Positions 32,709 through 43,560 of a stretch of DNA of 64,000 bases are shown here, piece by piece. The position numbers and the translations under genes were made by a program. How positions within the stretch are numbered: the first letter of the stretch is position 1; each line of letters begins with the position of its first letter. The DNA is taken from the NCBI GenBank assembly GCA_922989275.2, contig OV277864.1, forward strand, positions 28,469,550 through 28,533,549. Direction: 5' to 3'. Source of the stretch: Gari tellinella (taxonomy: Eukaryota > Mollusca > Bivalvia > Cardiida > Psammobiidae). The notes beneath the pieces were generated by a model, which worked only from the letters and a program-made list of their open reading frames with translations, made no database searches and had not been told where the DNA came from.

Positions 32709-32961
32709 TTAACCCTTTACCTGATAGCATTGTTTCTAGTGTTGAAGATATGTGACTACTTAAAGCAGGTTGAAAGTAAAGCAGAATGCGCCCTAAGGCG
32801 CATTCTGCTTTACTTTCAGCCTGCGTTAAGCTATTAACTGCTAGAATAAGAAAAGTATTAAATATGACACATATTCATTACGGTATAATTTGGAACTATT
32901 TTCTTCAGCGGATGAATAAAATGCATGTGCTAAAAGTCGCTTCTATAAGGGAAAGGGTTAA
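32709..32961. mobile_element. Family B palindromic MITE
   Basis: TTAACCCTTTACCTGATAGC ... GGAAAGGGTTAA. Core 2 at about 32759-32830, centre GCGCCCTAAGGCGC. Its right 110 bp are virtually identical to the inverted copy at 58557-58807, indicating recent mobility. Confidence 0.87.
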
Positions 32962-33097
32962 GACTACATGCAATAGAGATCATTCTTTAAGACATGTGTT
33001 TGCAAAAAGAAATAACCCCCCAATGCAATGACTATTTTATTGGTACATGTACATGTATTACTGCAACCTAATTAGCCTTTACAGGGGAGAAGATGTG

Positions 33098-33345
33098 CTT
33101 CTTTTCCCTCTACTCCATAGAAGCGCCTTTTAGCACATTTAATTTACTTCTCCGCTGAAGAAAAGAGTTCCAATTTGTACATTCATAAATGTGTATATAA
33201 GATATGTTTTCTATATTCTTGCAGCTTAAAGCAGGCTAAAAACAAAGTAGAATGTGCCTTAAGGCGCATTCTGCTTTACCTTCAACTTGCTTCTAGTGGT
33301 CACCTATATTAAATATTAGAAACAGGCTATGGAGTAAAACGTTAA
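33098..33345. mobile_element. Family B MITE, inverted, degenerate
   Basis: Reverse orientation: CCATAGAAGCGCCTTTTAGC and CTTCTCCGCTGAAGAAAAG first, core 2 (GCTTAAAGCAGGCTAAAAAC, centre TGCCTTAAGGCGCA) about 33229-33297, then GTAAAACGTTAA. Confidence 0.75.
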
Positions 33346-33399
33346 CAGATGAAACTAAACCAACACAATGCATTTACATAATGAAAACGACCTGTTTGA

Positions 33400-33505
33400 A
33401 AACATAGTCCGTCTCTTTTTATCAGAGTAGCAAACAAAATAAAGACCGGCCAGATACAGGTACACCGGCGTCTGATCTTGCTAAAAATATTTGCAATGAA
33501 ACCCC
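33400..33505. mobile_element. Family A remnant
   Basis: Core-1 trace (GACCGGCCAGATACAGGTACACCGGCGTC split by small indels) with GCAAAC/TTTGC edges. Confidence 0.4.
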
Positions 33506-33634
33506 TGATTAGTTCAATGGCTTTTAAATGTGATAGATAAATGTATTGTCACTGTACGCGTATTTAACCATTTCCTTGCTTAAAGAGCAGACACGTAATA
33601 TATAAAGTTTAACTAGTTTGTCTTAATATGTATA

Positions 33635-33884
33635 TACAGTGGAGAATCTGTTATTCTTTCCCGTTTAAACGCAAACGTACGCAAACGCAAAGCACTAAAA
33701 CGTAGAAAAGAACAACTTTTTGACAATTCTGATAATTCTTGATAATCTTGGTGGCAAACAGTTTGGAGCCTGATCACACGCCGGGTTACCCGGCGTCTGA
33801 TCTGGCTCCTCATTGTTTGCACTGCAAATAATAGTTTTAGCGTAAACGCGTTTATTGGGAAAGAATAACAGATTCTCCACTGTA
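33635..33884. mobile_element. Family A MITE, near-consensus
   Basis: TACAGTGGAGAATC...GATTCTCCACTGTA with core 1 at about 33756-33822; the right arm reads GCTCCTCATTGTTTGC, four mismatches from symmetry. Confidence 0.87.
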
Positions 33885-34210
33885 TACAGCGGAGAAGGTG
33901 TTTTTTATTCGTGTGCTAATATCTAATGTTAAGTCAAACAGTATGAAGTCTGATCAGGCGCCGGGTAACCCCGCGTCTGGCCAGTCCCCAAAGTATTTGC
34001 CATTAAGTTTATCTGAACTTGAGCTCCCTGCCCCAATGCTTCAATGTTACAATAGAAAAGACGTTTTTTTTCTAGCACTAATATATCCAGTGCAAACAGT
34101 TTGGAGCCTGATCAGACATCGGGTAACCCGGTATATGATCAGGCTCCATGTTGTTTGGCACTCATTTTAAGATAAACAGTCAGAATTGTCAACAAATTGT
34201 TTTTTGCTCA
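33885..34210. mobile_element. Two truncated family A MITEs in tandem
   Basis: TACAGCGGAGAAGG starts one copy that ends near 34016 after core GGCGCCGGGTAACCCCGCGTC; a second core (GACATCGGGTAACCCGGTAT) spans about 34091-34157. They join the complete copies on both sides into a four-element cluster. Confidence 0.6.
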
Positions 34211-34212
34211 CC

Positions 34213-34462
34213 TACAGTGGAGAATCTGTTATTCTTTCCCAATAAACGCGTTTACGCTAAAACTATTATTTGCAGTGCAAACAGTTTGGAGCCAGATCAG
34301 ACGCCGGGTAACCCGGCGTCTGATCAGGCTCCAAACTGTTTGCCACCAAGATAAACAAGAATGATCAGAATTGTCCAAAAGTTGTTCTTTTCTACGTTTT
34401 AGTGTTTTGCGTTTGCGTACGTTTGCGTTTAAACGGGAAAGAATAACAGATTCTCCACTGTA
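34213..34462. mobile_element. Family A MITE, inverted, near-consensus
   Basis: Reverse orientation relative to 33635: AATAAACGCGTTTACGC half first, CGTTTGCGTTTAAACGGG half last. Perfect core 1 with centre CCGGGTAACCCGG. Confidence 0.88.
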
Positions 34463-34476
34463 GCACGTATTGCAAA

Positions 34477-34705
34477 GATGAGCTATTATGATCGTCCTGT
34501 GTCTGTCGTCCGTCCGGCGTTGTCGTCGTCCGTCCGTCCGTCGTCAAAATATTCTTTAAACGACATCTCCTCCAAAACTACTAGATGGATTTTTGGCCTG
34601 AATGATTCTTATTTGATCCTCTTTCAAAGTTGTTCAAATATTTCTGGTCCGTTGCATATCTAGGTCACAGGGGCTAAAAATAGATCGTTTCAATGAAAAC
34701 TTCAA
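34477..34705. repeat. Dispersed bivalve-type repeat (CCGTCCGTC / CGACATCTCCTCC)
   Basis: GAGCTATTATGATCGTCC, a CCGTCCGTC tract, then AACGACATCTCCTCCAAAAC and TGGATTTTTGGCC. From memory this combination is a common dispersed repeat in bivalves. No coding capacity. Confidence 0.55.
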
Positions 34706-35441
34706 AAATATTATTGTCAAAAACCACAAGGGCCAGCATACCATAACACAGTTTAATTGGGTCACAATGTTTACAGTGTTTCTTGCAATTTCGTGGGAGA
34801 AAAAGATGAACATAGTTCCAGGAAACAATATATTACTGCAATACCGTATACTGAAGTGAGACATAAGTCATTGAAAGGTAGAGCATTAATCTCATTTCCG
34901 GTCAGTAAAGATTTCAAAGAATTTTATGAATATGTACTGTATAAATTTGATCATGAAAGGGTTATGCTTGCTTGTTAGTTTATAAGAATCGTTTCCTTTA
35001 TTTCGTTTATGTTTTCAATTAAGGATGTTTTCAAACACGAAATCCTTTCGATAAAGGATTCAAAATCAATTTGATCATATAAGGGTTAATGTGGTCTACT
35101 TAACCCCTCATTATTGAACATTTATTGTGACTCACTTGCCAAACAAACATATGTATCTTCATGATTATTAAAATAAAGTAATTGTATATTATGTTGAATA
35201 GTTAAACGTGGATTCATTTTTAGGTTGTGTCTTTTAATAAGGCATAATTTTTTACCGATTGAAATGATATTGTCCCAAGAAATCATGTATGTATTCCGTG
35301 TTTGGACTTTAGTCATTGCACGCAGTTTGAAGCCAATCCCGATAGACGAAATACTATGTTTGATAATGCTGAAATGGTTTCACCCAATGTTCTGTCGTGA
35401 GTTTGTCATATTTCGTAAGACAGTCTGGACTAAATAAATAG
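34706..35441. other. Unannotated stretch
   Basis: No recognisable feature. Confidence 0.45.
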
Positions 35442-35686
35442 TACAGTGGACAAGATATTTTCCCCAATAAACACGTTTACGCTAAAACTATTATTTACAG
35501 GGCTCAGAGTTTGGTGCCTAATCAGAGGCCAAGATACGTCTAATCAAGCTCCAAAATCTGTGTCACTAAGATTATATCAAATATTCAGAATTGCTAATAC
35601 GTTGTTTTTTTCTAAATTTTTAATATCGCAATATGTTTGCGTTTCTTGTGCGTTTAAAAAGGAAATAATAATGGCTTCTACACTGC
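35442..35686. mobile_element. Degenerate family A MITE
   Basis: TACAGTGGACAAGAT left, AATAAACACGTTTACGC half, core reduced to a few words, right end CTTCTACACTG. Confidence 0.6.
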
Positions 35687-35758
35687 AGCAGATGATTTAC
35701 ACTGATGTCTTAGGCAATCACAATGACAAACCTTATTTGATATATGGCAATCGGCTGA

Positions 35759-35982
35759 TACAGTGGAGAAAACGTTATTATTTCCCGTTTAAACGCAAAC
35801 GAAACGCAAACGCATTGCAATAAAATGTACAAAATAACAACTTATACGGTTGCAAACAGTTTGGAGCCTGATCAGACGCCGGGTTACCCGGCGTCTGATC
35901 TGACTCCAAACTGTTTGCAATGGAAATAATAGTTTTAGCGTAAACGCGTTTATTGGGAAAGAATAACAGATTCTCTACTGTA
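35759..35982. mobile_element. Family A MITE
   Basis: TACAGTGGAGAAAACG...GATTCTCTACTGTA; core 1 near-perfect (centre CCGGGTTACCCGG). Slightly shorter than other copies in the left inter-arm segment. Confidence 0.85.
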
Positions 35983-36240
35983 TCAACAGCTATGATATAT
36001 AGGTTCCGAGATATTCGAGTTTCTTCTGAACTATTGTCTTCATATTACGTTTTGTTAATAGTTTCATTGTCACGGGCGACTCAAGTCGATGATTCTGATC
36101 AGAAACGGCGTCAACTTTTAAACATCAGCAATTTAATTGTGCGGGATATGGCTGCTTACGCTGTGCTAAATTTTGTATATCTACATTGTTGTATACAGAA
36201 GTACTTAGCAATACAAATAAACAGTTTATATGGTTTTAGA

Positions 36241-36515
36241 TCACTGAGAGCAGACAGACAGACAAACAGAAATATAGGGATACACAGAAAGAGACAACCA
36301 GAGACAGAGACAGAGAGAGACAAGGAGCGAGAAAGAGTGAGAAAGATCGGGGAGAAGGGATTGAAAAAGAGACATAAAGATAAAAAGAGAGAAAGAGAGA
36401 GAAAAGGAGGAGAGAGATAGATAAAGAGAAATAGGGAAGGATATAAATACATGTATGTAAAGAGTGATAGAGAGAGGGTGAGTGAGAGAGGGAGGGAAAT
36501 AGATAGCGGCATAGC
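36241..36515. repeat. Purine-rich (GA/CAGA)n low-complexity tract
   Basis: About 270 bp of nearly all-purine plus strand (GAGACAGAGA, GAGAAAGAG). The long ORFs on both strands are artefacts of this composition. Confidence 0.85.
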
Positions 36516-36694
36516 AACAGAGTAAAATTAAATACTTTATAAATTAATGTAGAAGTTATACATCTTCTGACAAAATAAAATCGCTATTTCGTCACCTCTA
36601 AACCAATATGAAACCTTGCAAATTTTGGTTTAGTGCATGTCTCTGTCTAGAAGTAATTAGAAATAACAAAAATAGGATTTGCTGAGAGTTTGGA

Positions 36695-36911
36695 TTAACT
36701 TATTTGCGCTCAGTAGATTCTTCCAAGCTCATGTCTTAGATTAGTCCATTTTATGTAAGGGTTCCTGATCTAAATTTTCATTTTTGTTTTGCTTTATTTG
36801 AAGTTTTTACATGCAAACAGTGTAGACTTGATCAGACACCGCATTACGTGGCGTCTAATCAAACACTGTTTGCATATGCATATTTATGGGGTCACGGGCA
36901 AATTGGATTAA
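36695..36911. mobile_element. Family E MITE
   Basis: TTAACTTATTTGCGCTCAGT left, AATTGGATTAA right. Core of the E subtype near 36814-36874, centre CCGCATTACGTGG, with the 3' arm shortened. Confidence 0.7.
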
Positions 36912-36989
36912 AATGAAACAGCGCCTCATCATTGTGACAAACGTTGAAACTCTTTTTTCTCTTCTAATATTATGATATTTTCAATGGCA

Positions 36990-37320
36990 CAGCGGTCCCT
37001 GACTATAACGACACCCACTATGAGCCACATATTGTGTGTATGTTGTTCAGAGGGAGTCGATAAAGGGAGGAAAATTTACACTTGTCTTATATTTGCAAAC
37101 ATCTTAAATCCGTAACGCGGCGTCTGATCTCGATTCAAGCTGCTTGTCATTCGTCATTATAGTTATTTATATCAAAACGTCCATTTGAATGTAACTTTAA
37201 GAAAACGCAACAGACAACAGTTAAATCGTTTGACACATGGTCCTGTTTAGGGAAATGTGGCAAAGGACTAAGTAAGGAGGGAGTTGTTTTTGGGAGCGTC
37301 GTTGTAGGGAAGGAACACTG
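36990..37320. mobile_element. Family D MITE with half the core missing
   Basis: CAGCGGTCCCTGAC left, GGGAAGGAACACTG right. In the middle GCAAACATCTTAAATCCG jumps straight to TAACGCGGCGTCTGATC: most of the left arm of core 1 is deleted. Confidence 0.75.
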
Positions 37321-37479
37321 AAATATCACAAACAAATGAAATATGTGAATGGCTACAGATGGCAATTGTATTCGTAATGCTTAACCCTTTCAATGCCAAG
37401 ACCGAAATCACTGGCATTTCCATTTGTTTGCCACTTAGTTTAAAGTAAATAGATCTAGTCAGAAATATCAAACAGTTTA

Positions 37480-37592
37480 TTGCCATGCGTTTGTGTTTTG
37501 CTGAGCTTAAACGGCATTGAAAAACGTAATCTCCACCGTAGTTCCGTTTAAACAGGAACCTATAAACAGGAACACCTTCTTCACTGTAAGGT
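37480..37592. mobile_element. Family A right-end fragments
   Basis: Two partial right ends in a row: GCGTTTGTGTTTTGC...ATCTCCACCGTA and CCGTTTAAACAGG...CTTCTTCACTGTA. Confidence 0.5.
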
Positions 37593-37599
37593 ATGTCTC

Positions 37600-37812
37600 T
37601 TAACCCTTTGCCTGCTGATCGCGACTTTATTGATTTTTGAAAATAGTTTGGATCCAGATCAGACGCCGCGTAACGCGGCGTCTGATCTGGATTCAAACTG
37701 TTTGACACTCATCTTTAGGTTTCTTTACTTAAAAAATGTATCAATCTAAATTTAACAAACTTTGCAGACGACAATTTCGAAGCAGACGATATCACCGCAG
37801 GATAAGGGCTAA
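37600..37812. mobile_element. Family C MITE with perfect core
   Basis: TTAACCCTTTGCCTGCTG left, GATAAGGGCTAA right. Core 1 at about 37640-37704 with centre CCGCGTAACGCGG. The final CTAA is shared with the adjacent family B element. Confidence 0.82.
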
Positions 37813-38058
37813 CCCTTTACCCCGTAGTCTAATTCGAGTTTTGAAAATAGGTGACCACTTAAAGTGGGTTGAAAGTAAAGCAGAATGCGCCTTAAGGCGC
37901 ATTCTGCTTTACTTTCAGTCTGCTTTTGAAAATCATCTGCTAGAATAAAGAAAAGTTGTTTTTTTACACATTTATAACTGTATAAATTGGTGCTATTTTC
38001 CTCAGTGGAGAAATAAATTAAAGGCGTTTAAATGCGCATTTATAGGGTTATGGGTTAA
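37809..38058. mobile_element. Family B palindromic MITE
   Basis: CTAACCCTTTACCCCG left, ATGGGTTAA right; core 2 (about 37857-37926, centre GCGCCTTAAGGCGC). Directly abuts the family C element. Confidence 0.83.
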
Positions 38059-38618
38059 ACGGTCCTCTTGGTATGTTTTCTCATGAAAGAGCTGTTTAAC
38101 TGGACCCTACACTACATCTATAATAGTTCAAAGTAACTGTAGTCGAAATTACCTGCGGCGTAGCCTCGTTTAACGATAACAACAGGTTAGTTAAAAACAA
38201 GTGAACTGGAGTAATTGAATTTCAGCTGGAAAAACTTGGAGGAATTCGACTCAAGCGAGTAAATATATCAACATTCGACTGTATTTATTTGTGTCATGTT
38301 AATGGGTTGCTGAGTAATCATAATGGTGGTTAACCGACATCTGTTTAATCAAAACTGGTTGGCTATTGTTGTAACCATTGTAACAAAATACTGTGCATGA
38401 AGTTAAACGTTGTACCCATATGTCTGGTTTGCTGTTCTCAAATTAATTATTTATCTCTTTGAAGAAATTTAAGAGCCATCGCATCTCGTTTTAAAAATCA
38501 TCTATACAAATTTGGAGTAACGATTTTGGATAAACTAGAAAATGAAATAGATAGGCATTAAATTTTGATTCAAATTACATTAGAGTAGATCATCTCAAAA
38601 TCGAATGTTTTAGGGTCG
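38059..38618. other. Unannotated stretch
   Basis: Nothing recognised. Confidence 0.5.
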
Positions 38619-38874
38619 TACGGTGGAGAAAACTTTATTCTTTCCCAATAAACGCGTTTATGCTAAAACATGTTTCTTCTATTGCAAACGGTTTTGAGCC
38701 AGATCAGACGCCGGGTAACCCGGTGTCTCATCAGTCTCCAAACTGTTTTTCACTCAGATTACCGTAATATGTATTTTCAGAATTGTCGAAATGTTGTCAT
38801 TGTCTACGTTTAATGCTATGCGTTTGCATTTCGATTGCGTTTAAACGGGAAAGAATAATATATTCTCCACTGTA
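38619..38874. mobile_element. Family A MITE, inverted
   Basis: TACGGTGGAGAAAAC...TATTCTCCACTGTA in reverse orientation. Core centre CCGGGTAACCCGG with two arm mismatches. Confidence 0.83.
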
Positions 38875-39151
38875 AGAAAGGTTACCGGATTGTGGAGAAA
38901 TTTCATCCATACAAACGAATGTGAACTGTTAGTCGATGGAGACAGTTGGCTCATTTATATATACAGAAAGTTATTTGGGTACAACGTATTACTTGCTGAA
39001 GTGCACATGCGTTAGGTATGAAGCAATTACAAATGTACATTTAACCCTTCAAGGCAAAATTTATCGTAAATGTTTTACCCATCCACCGCCATATTGTCAT
39101 ATTATTGAATGTTTAATTATCACTGTCTGTAATATCGTTTTACAGTTAGAG

Positions 39152-39409
39152 TTAATCTTCTCACTCTCAATGACGTAATTGAGCGCATGTGCACACAAAT
39201 TTGCTCCTGATCAGGATCAAAACTATTTGCCACTTGTTTTTAAAATTACATCAGCTATACTGCCTGAGATCTAACTTTGAAATGATATTGCAAACAACAC
39301 TTTTGAAGTATATTGACCCCTTCTTCGCCATATTGTCGTCTGTGGCGTCTGACAAGGATAAAAATGTTTGTAAATGCGAATATGACGTCATTGAGAGTGA
39401 AAGGGTTAA
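39152..39409. mobile_element. Family M MITE
   Basis: TTAATCTTCTCACTCTCAAT and inverted end ATTGAGAGTGAAAGGGTTAA. A short GCTCCTGATCAGGATC replaces the long core; a second partial TIR element (CCCCTTCTTCGCC...) may be nested at 39313-39360. Confidence 0.7.
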
Positions 39410-39464
39410 ACAACATGTAAAGCAGAAAACTCTGAAATGAGTTTCACTGTACATGTACCTTGTA

Positions 39465-39657
39465 CAGGGCTCCAGATAAGAGGGGGTAAACTGAACAATA
39501 TCAACATTTTCTCACTCATTTTAGCACCAAACCCTATGGTGTTACTACTCATTAGAATCGTCTCGAAGAGACGATTCTAATGAGAAGTGACACCATAGGG
39601 TTTAATTCAGAAATAAAGATTTTAGTTTTTGAAATACTCCCCTTATCTGGAGCTCTG
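39465..39657. mobile_element. Family H palindromic MITE
   Basis: CAGGGCTCCAGATAAGAGG left, CCTTATCTGGAGCTCTG right, with CCTTGTA direct repeats outside. Core: a perfect palindrome at about 39529-39600 (ACCCTATGGTGTTAC..., centre CGTCTCGAAGAGACG), unrelated to cores 1 and 2. Confidence 0.82.
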
Positions 39658-39795
39658 CCTTGTATCTATAACAATATATTCAACTATCATTTCACATCAG
39701 TGATGATGTCGTTTTATTCAAGTACTGTTTCATTGTCTTCAATGTCAAAACATTTTGACAAAACTGCCATTTCCAACTTTATGATAAAGCAATGC

Positions 39796-40036
39796 ATTCC
39801 TTGGAAAAGACGTTATTCTTTCCAAGTAAAACGCGTTTACGCTAAAACTTTTATTTCGGTTGAAAACAGTTTGGAGCCAGATCGGACGCCTGGCGTCTGA
39901 TCAGGCTCCAAAATGTTTGCCCTATGATTAAAATAAATGGTCAGACTTGTCATAAAGTTGTCATTTTCTTCATTTTTTTGCAATGCGTTTGCGTTCTATG
40001 TGCGTTTAAACGGAACGCAACAATGTCTCCAATGTA
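39796..40036. mobile_element. Family A MITE, inverted, worn ends
   Basis: AAAAGACGTTATTCTTTCC left; core centre shortened to GACGCCTGGCGTC but still symmetric; right TGCGTTTAAACGGAACGC. Confidence 0.72.
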
Positions 40037-40047
40037 CACAAGTACTC

Positions 40048-40300
40048 ATACAAAGGAGAGTAAGTTTTCTTTCCCGTTTAAACGAAATAAAAATAATGGC
40101 AATAAAATGTAGAAAATGGCAGATTTTCGAATTTCTGACAATTTATTGTTATAAAAGTGGCACACAATTTGAAGTCTCATCAGAAGACGATTGACATGGC
40201 GTCTTCTTTGGGGTCTGCTCTAGCTCGAAATTGTTTTTAATGTGAATAGTTGTTTCAGCGTAAACGCGTTTATTGCAAAAGAATAACGTCATTTTCATAA
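40048..40300. mobile_element. Degenerate family A MITE
   Basis: TTTTCTTTCCCGTTTAAACG left, AGCGTAAACGCGTTTATTGC right; the core has changed to GAAGACGATTGACATGGCGTCTTC. Confidence 0.62.
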
Positions 40301-40389
40301 CGGAATTCAAGCGTGGTGAACTAAACGTGAAAACACTGTACATGTAACTATGTTTTCAAAAATATTTTGACGCTTCATGTTTTGGTCGA

Positions 40390-40455
40390 AGTGTCAAACA
40401 GTCTGGAGCCAAATCAGACGCCGATTTACTAAACGCCTGATCTGAATCCATTACT
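40390..40455. repeat. Degenerate core-1 remnant
   Basis: GTCAAACAGTCTGGAGCC and CAGACGCCGATTTAC...GCCTGATC; ends lost. Confidence 0.5.
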
Positions 40456-40457
40456 TC

Positions 40458-40540
40458 GTTACTGCCCCCTTGCTTTAAGCAGTCACCTGTCTTAAAATCA
40501 TTATAATTAACACAATTTAGTGGTCGTAATAGACAATATT
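40458..40540. mobile_element. Family G MITE, right half
   Basis: CCCTTGCTTTAAGCAGTCAC then AATTTAGTGGTCGTAATAGA; the left half is missing. Confidence 0.6.
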
Positions 40541-40649
40541 GGGGCTAGTAGTGAGCTATCTGTGCCTGATTCTGCTGCGGGGCAAGCACCGTTCCCGGTC
40601 CACTAGTGAACAGAACTGACTACATGTAGCAGACTCATTTGTGAGTTTA

Positions 40650-40894
40650 CACGGCTGCCATAAGTTGATCTTGAAAATCCTAAGATTTCAAATTTTCAAT
40701 TTTTCAGACGCAATTTTACTACATGTTATCGTACCTTTACCCCATAGTCTGTTTCTTGTTTTGAGGACACATAACTGCTTAAAACAGGTTGAAAATAAAG
40801 CAGAATACGCATTACTTTCAGCCTGTTTTAAGCTACTATCTGCTAGGATAAAAATCCAAATACTTAGGAAAATTCCGGTGAAATGGCAGCCCTG
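40650..40894. mobile_element. Family L MITE (CAGGGCTGCCAT ends, core 2)
   Basis: CACGGCTGCCATAAG left and ATGGCAGCCCTG right, with GTTTA-like repeats outside. Inside are CCTTTACCCCATAGTC words of family B and a shortened core 2 whose centre is gone (CAGAATACGCATTACTTTCAG). Confidence 0.7.
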
Positions 40895-41134
40895 TGTTTA
40901 CATGTATCACAAACGAGCTTATGTGCATCTACTTTATTGTATACTGGGGCAACAACACGGATATCCATGTGACTGAAAAAACGCATTCCTACACTCGACA
41001 CATGGTCGTAGGGATTGCATATTAAACCATATCATATTTTGACAGCTGATGTAATTTATACGAATTTGATTAACAGGACCACTGCTGAAGTTGACACATC
41101 ATGCTGAATTATCGTCTGCTACGAATTACAATGT

Positions 41135-41472
41135 ATAGTCTTCCCTCTCTACAACGGCCCTCCCAACAACGACTCCCTCCTTACAACGACCATTTCCGCA
41201 GTTCCCTAAAAGTAACCAATTCACGATTGCAATGTCGTCTGCTTAGAATGGTCGTTTGCTGTTTTCTCAAAGTTACATAATGGACATTCTGACAGAAAAG
41301 TAACTTAATAACCAATGACAAACAGCTTGAATCCAGATCAGACGTCGCGTTACGCGGCGTATGGTTTGGATTCAAGCAATTTGCAAATCTTCCTCCCTGT
41401 AACGACCCCCTCCGAACAACGCACATAAATTTTGTCTCCGGCTGGCTGTCGTTGTAGAGAGGGAGCGCTGTA
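41135..41472. mobile_element. Family D MITE, inverted
   Basis: Begins TAGTCTTCCCTCTCTAC and ends GGGAGCGCTGTA. Core 1 at about 41319-41384 (centre CGTCGCGTTACGCGGCG, right arm worn). Inserted at TA in copy 1 of the local duplication. Confidence 0.8.
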
Positions 41473-41594
41473 TATCGTCAACATGTATTTAATTTGCTTT
41501 TCAATATGAAGAAACGTTGAATATGAGTGCCACACAGTTTGGATTTTGATCAGACGCTGGATGGGATCTGGTTTCAAACTCTTTACAATTCAAA

Positions 41595-41813
41595 TATAGT
41601 CAAACCGCTATATTACGACCATTAAAAAGAAAAGGCTTATTGAGTGTTTAAAAGACCGATGACAACTTAAAGCAAGGTGACAGTAAAACAGAAAGCTCCT
41701 AAATAAAGCGTTCTGACTAACATGTACTGCAACCTTGCTTTAAGCACTCAACTGTCTTAAACACCTAATAATAAACACAATTTAGTGGTCGTATTTGAGA
41801 AGTTTTACAGTAA
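41595..41813. mobile_element. Family G MITE, degenerate core
   Basis: TATAGTCAAACCGCTATATT left, AGTGGTCGTATTTGAGAAG and TTTTACAGTA right; the left arm of core 2 (CTTAAAGCAAGGTGACAG) is good, the right arm diverged. Confidence 0.72.
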
Positions 41814-41875
41814 TTGCTTCCGTACAAATGATATTTGGATCTACTCTACTGAACACGGAGGCAACAATACGACTG

Positions 41876-42060
41876 TTAACCCCTTTACTGCCTTACCCCG
41901 AATACGATAATCATTTGCAAAGCGTGACGCGGCGTCTGATCAGGATCCAAACTGTTTGACACTCATTTCTTTAATCAAAATACCTAAAAATTAAATTTGA
42001 GAAATAAAAGCAGACGACAATTGTTTAAAATTGATGACGTCTCGGCAGTGAAGGGGTTAA
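41876..42060. mobile_element. Family C MITE lacking the left core arm
   Basis: TTAACCCCTTTACTGCC...GGCAGTGAAGGGGTTAA. The centre reads ATCATTTGCAAAGCGTGACG then the intact right arm GCGGCGTCTGATCAGGATCC: the left arm is deleted. Confidence 0.82.
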
Positions 42061-42668
42061 AGTGACTGAGAACGCATTCCTGTAAACACATAGTAAAACT
42101 TGATGGTTGTAGGGATTGCATATTAAACCATATCATATTTTGACAGCTACATGTAATGAAATTTATACAAATTTTATTAACAGGACCACTGCTGCGGTTG
42201 ACACATCAGGAGTGTTCCTTATCATGGGGAATCGTCGTCTGCTACAAATTATATCGTATGCGAAAAAACTAAAAATTAGTTTAATGCTTTGCGAAATTAA
42301 GAAAACGTTGAATATATGAGTGCCAAACAATTTTGATCCAGATCAGACGCCGCGTCTAGCGGCGTTAGATCTTCATATAAACCGATTGCAAATTCTAGTC
42401 AAGTCGCCCTTACATGTAACACAATAAGGTTTATATACTTCATTTATGTTTCAAAGATAGATAACGTTCTTCTTAACTTATTCACCCCTGATATGATTAT
42501 GGACAACTCCAATCTCCAATCTTGTCTATGTTTATTTTCAACAATTTATTGCAAAATGACAAACAGTACCGACCCTTAAGCCCTCAGTTCAGGTTACACT
42601 TTTTGCATTGGTCAACGTACTCTTCCGAGGAACACTCATTTTTATGACGAGTATACTCGTCGCTGTGG

Positions 42669-42896
42669 TTAACCCATTTTTGCCCAGTGGATTTTTCCAT
42701 TCTATTGGATTAGTCCATTTTTTTTTTATCAAAGGGACGCCTGGTCAAACTTTTCATTTTCATTTTGTTTTATATTGAAAATCCTATCAGCAAACAGTGT
42801 AGACTTTGATCTGACGCCGCATAATGCGGTGTCTGATCAGAGCCTACACTTTTTGCCTATGTCCCATATATTGGATCGTGGGCACAAATGGGTTGA
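42669..42896. mobile_element. Family E palindromic MITE
   Basis: TTAACCCATTTTTGCCCAGT left, AAATGGGTTGA right. E-type core at about 42790-42856, centre CCGCATAATGCGG. Confidence 0.82.
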
Positions 42897-43079
42897 ACAA
42901 GATGTTGTTTTTGCTAGTAACTGACGTCATTTGCTAGCAGATTTGAATGTGCCCAGACGTCGGAGCATGGTTAAATCACAATTCTATATGCATCTTCAAA
43001 ACCAATAATAGATGCACCAAAATATATCATTAGGCAAATGTTCAGAATAAGTACAGTACTACAGCACTCAGCTGGCGTT

Positions 43080-43215
43080 GTGTACGGAACAGTCTGTATG
43101 TAAACTAAGAAAGTTGACGATAGATACAACTGCGGCATAAAATTCGAACTCGATAATTTTGTGTTAAAGTCTGACAACATAACCACTAGACCATCATATT
43201 CTACCTCTAAATCTT
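43080..43215 (-). repeat. tRNA-derived SINE, degenerate
   Basis: Minus strand: TGATGGTCTAGTGGTTATG resembles an A-box (43180-43196) and ATCGAGTTCGAATTTT a B-box (43141-43154) at tRNA-like spacing. The tRNA arms do not pair well, so not a functional tRNA gene. Confidence 0.6.
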
Positions 43216-43315
43216 CGTCGTATTTGTAATAATTGTTCATTTGCTTTGTTTATATACACATTGATTTGTAAACGACGCAATCTGATTGTTGTACTACATG
43301 CACTGCAGTAACATT

Positions 43316-43560
43316 ATAATGCCCCCGCGACGACCAGTCGAGGTGGGGCAAACTGTGTTACCCCTGTCTGTCCGTTCGTCCGTCTGTCTGTTCGAGCGCA
43401 CGAAAGGTCCTTTGTTGGGTAGGGAGAACAATAGATTTCATTCATTCTGTGATTACCCTATTGTGTATTGTTGGGTATTTTGTGTATTGTTGGGTACATT
43501 TAAACAAAACAAATACACAACAAATGTTCATCTGTGAGAACGTCCGTCTGTCAGTCAGTT
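43316..43560. repeat. Dispersed repeat with CCGTTCGTCCGTCTG tract
   Basis: ATGCCCCCGCGACGACCAGT then CCTGTCTGTCCGTTCGTCC, the same class as 5735 and 34477. Confidence 0.45.

Larger units (their letters stand above)
40925..42412. repeat. Local two-copy duplication with reciprocal MITE insertions
   Basis: Copy 1 (40925-41595) and copy 2 (41838-42412) share ATCTACTYTA, GGGATTGCATATTAAACCAT, TAACAGGACCACTGCTG, GTCGTCTGCTAC-type words and AAACGTTGAATATGAGTGCC. Copy 1 alone carries the family D element (41135-41472); copy 2 alone carries the family C element (41876-42060). Each is the empty site of the other. Confidence 0.82.

Noticed and set aside
35953..36517. Overlapping ORFs of 90-155 codons on both strands
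   Set aside because: They arise from a purine-rich low-complexity tract (Arg/Glu/Lys on one strand, Ser/Leu/Phe on the other).
43080..43215. Functional tRNA gene
   Set aside because: A- and B-box words are present, but the acceptor and anticodon stems do not pair; a SINE is the better call.
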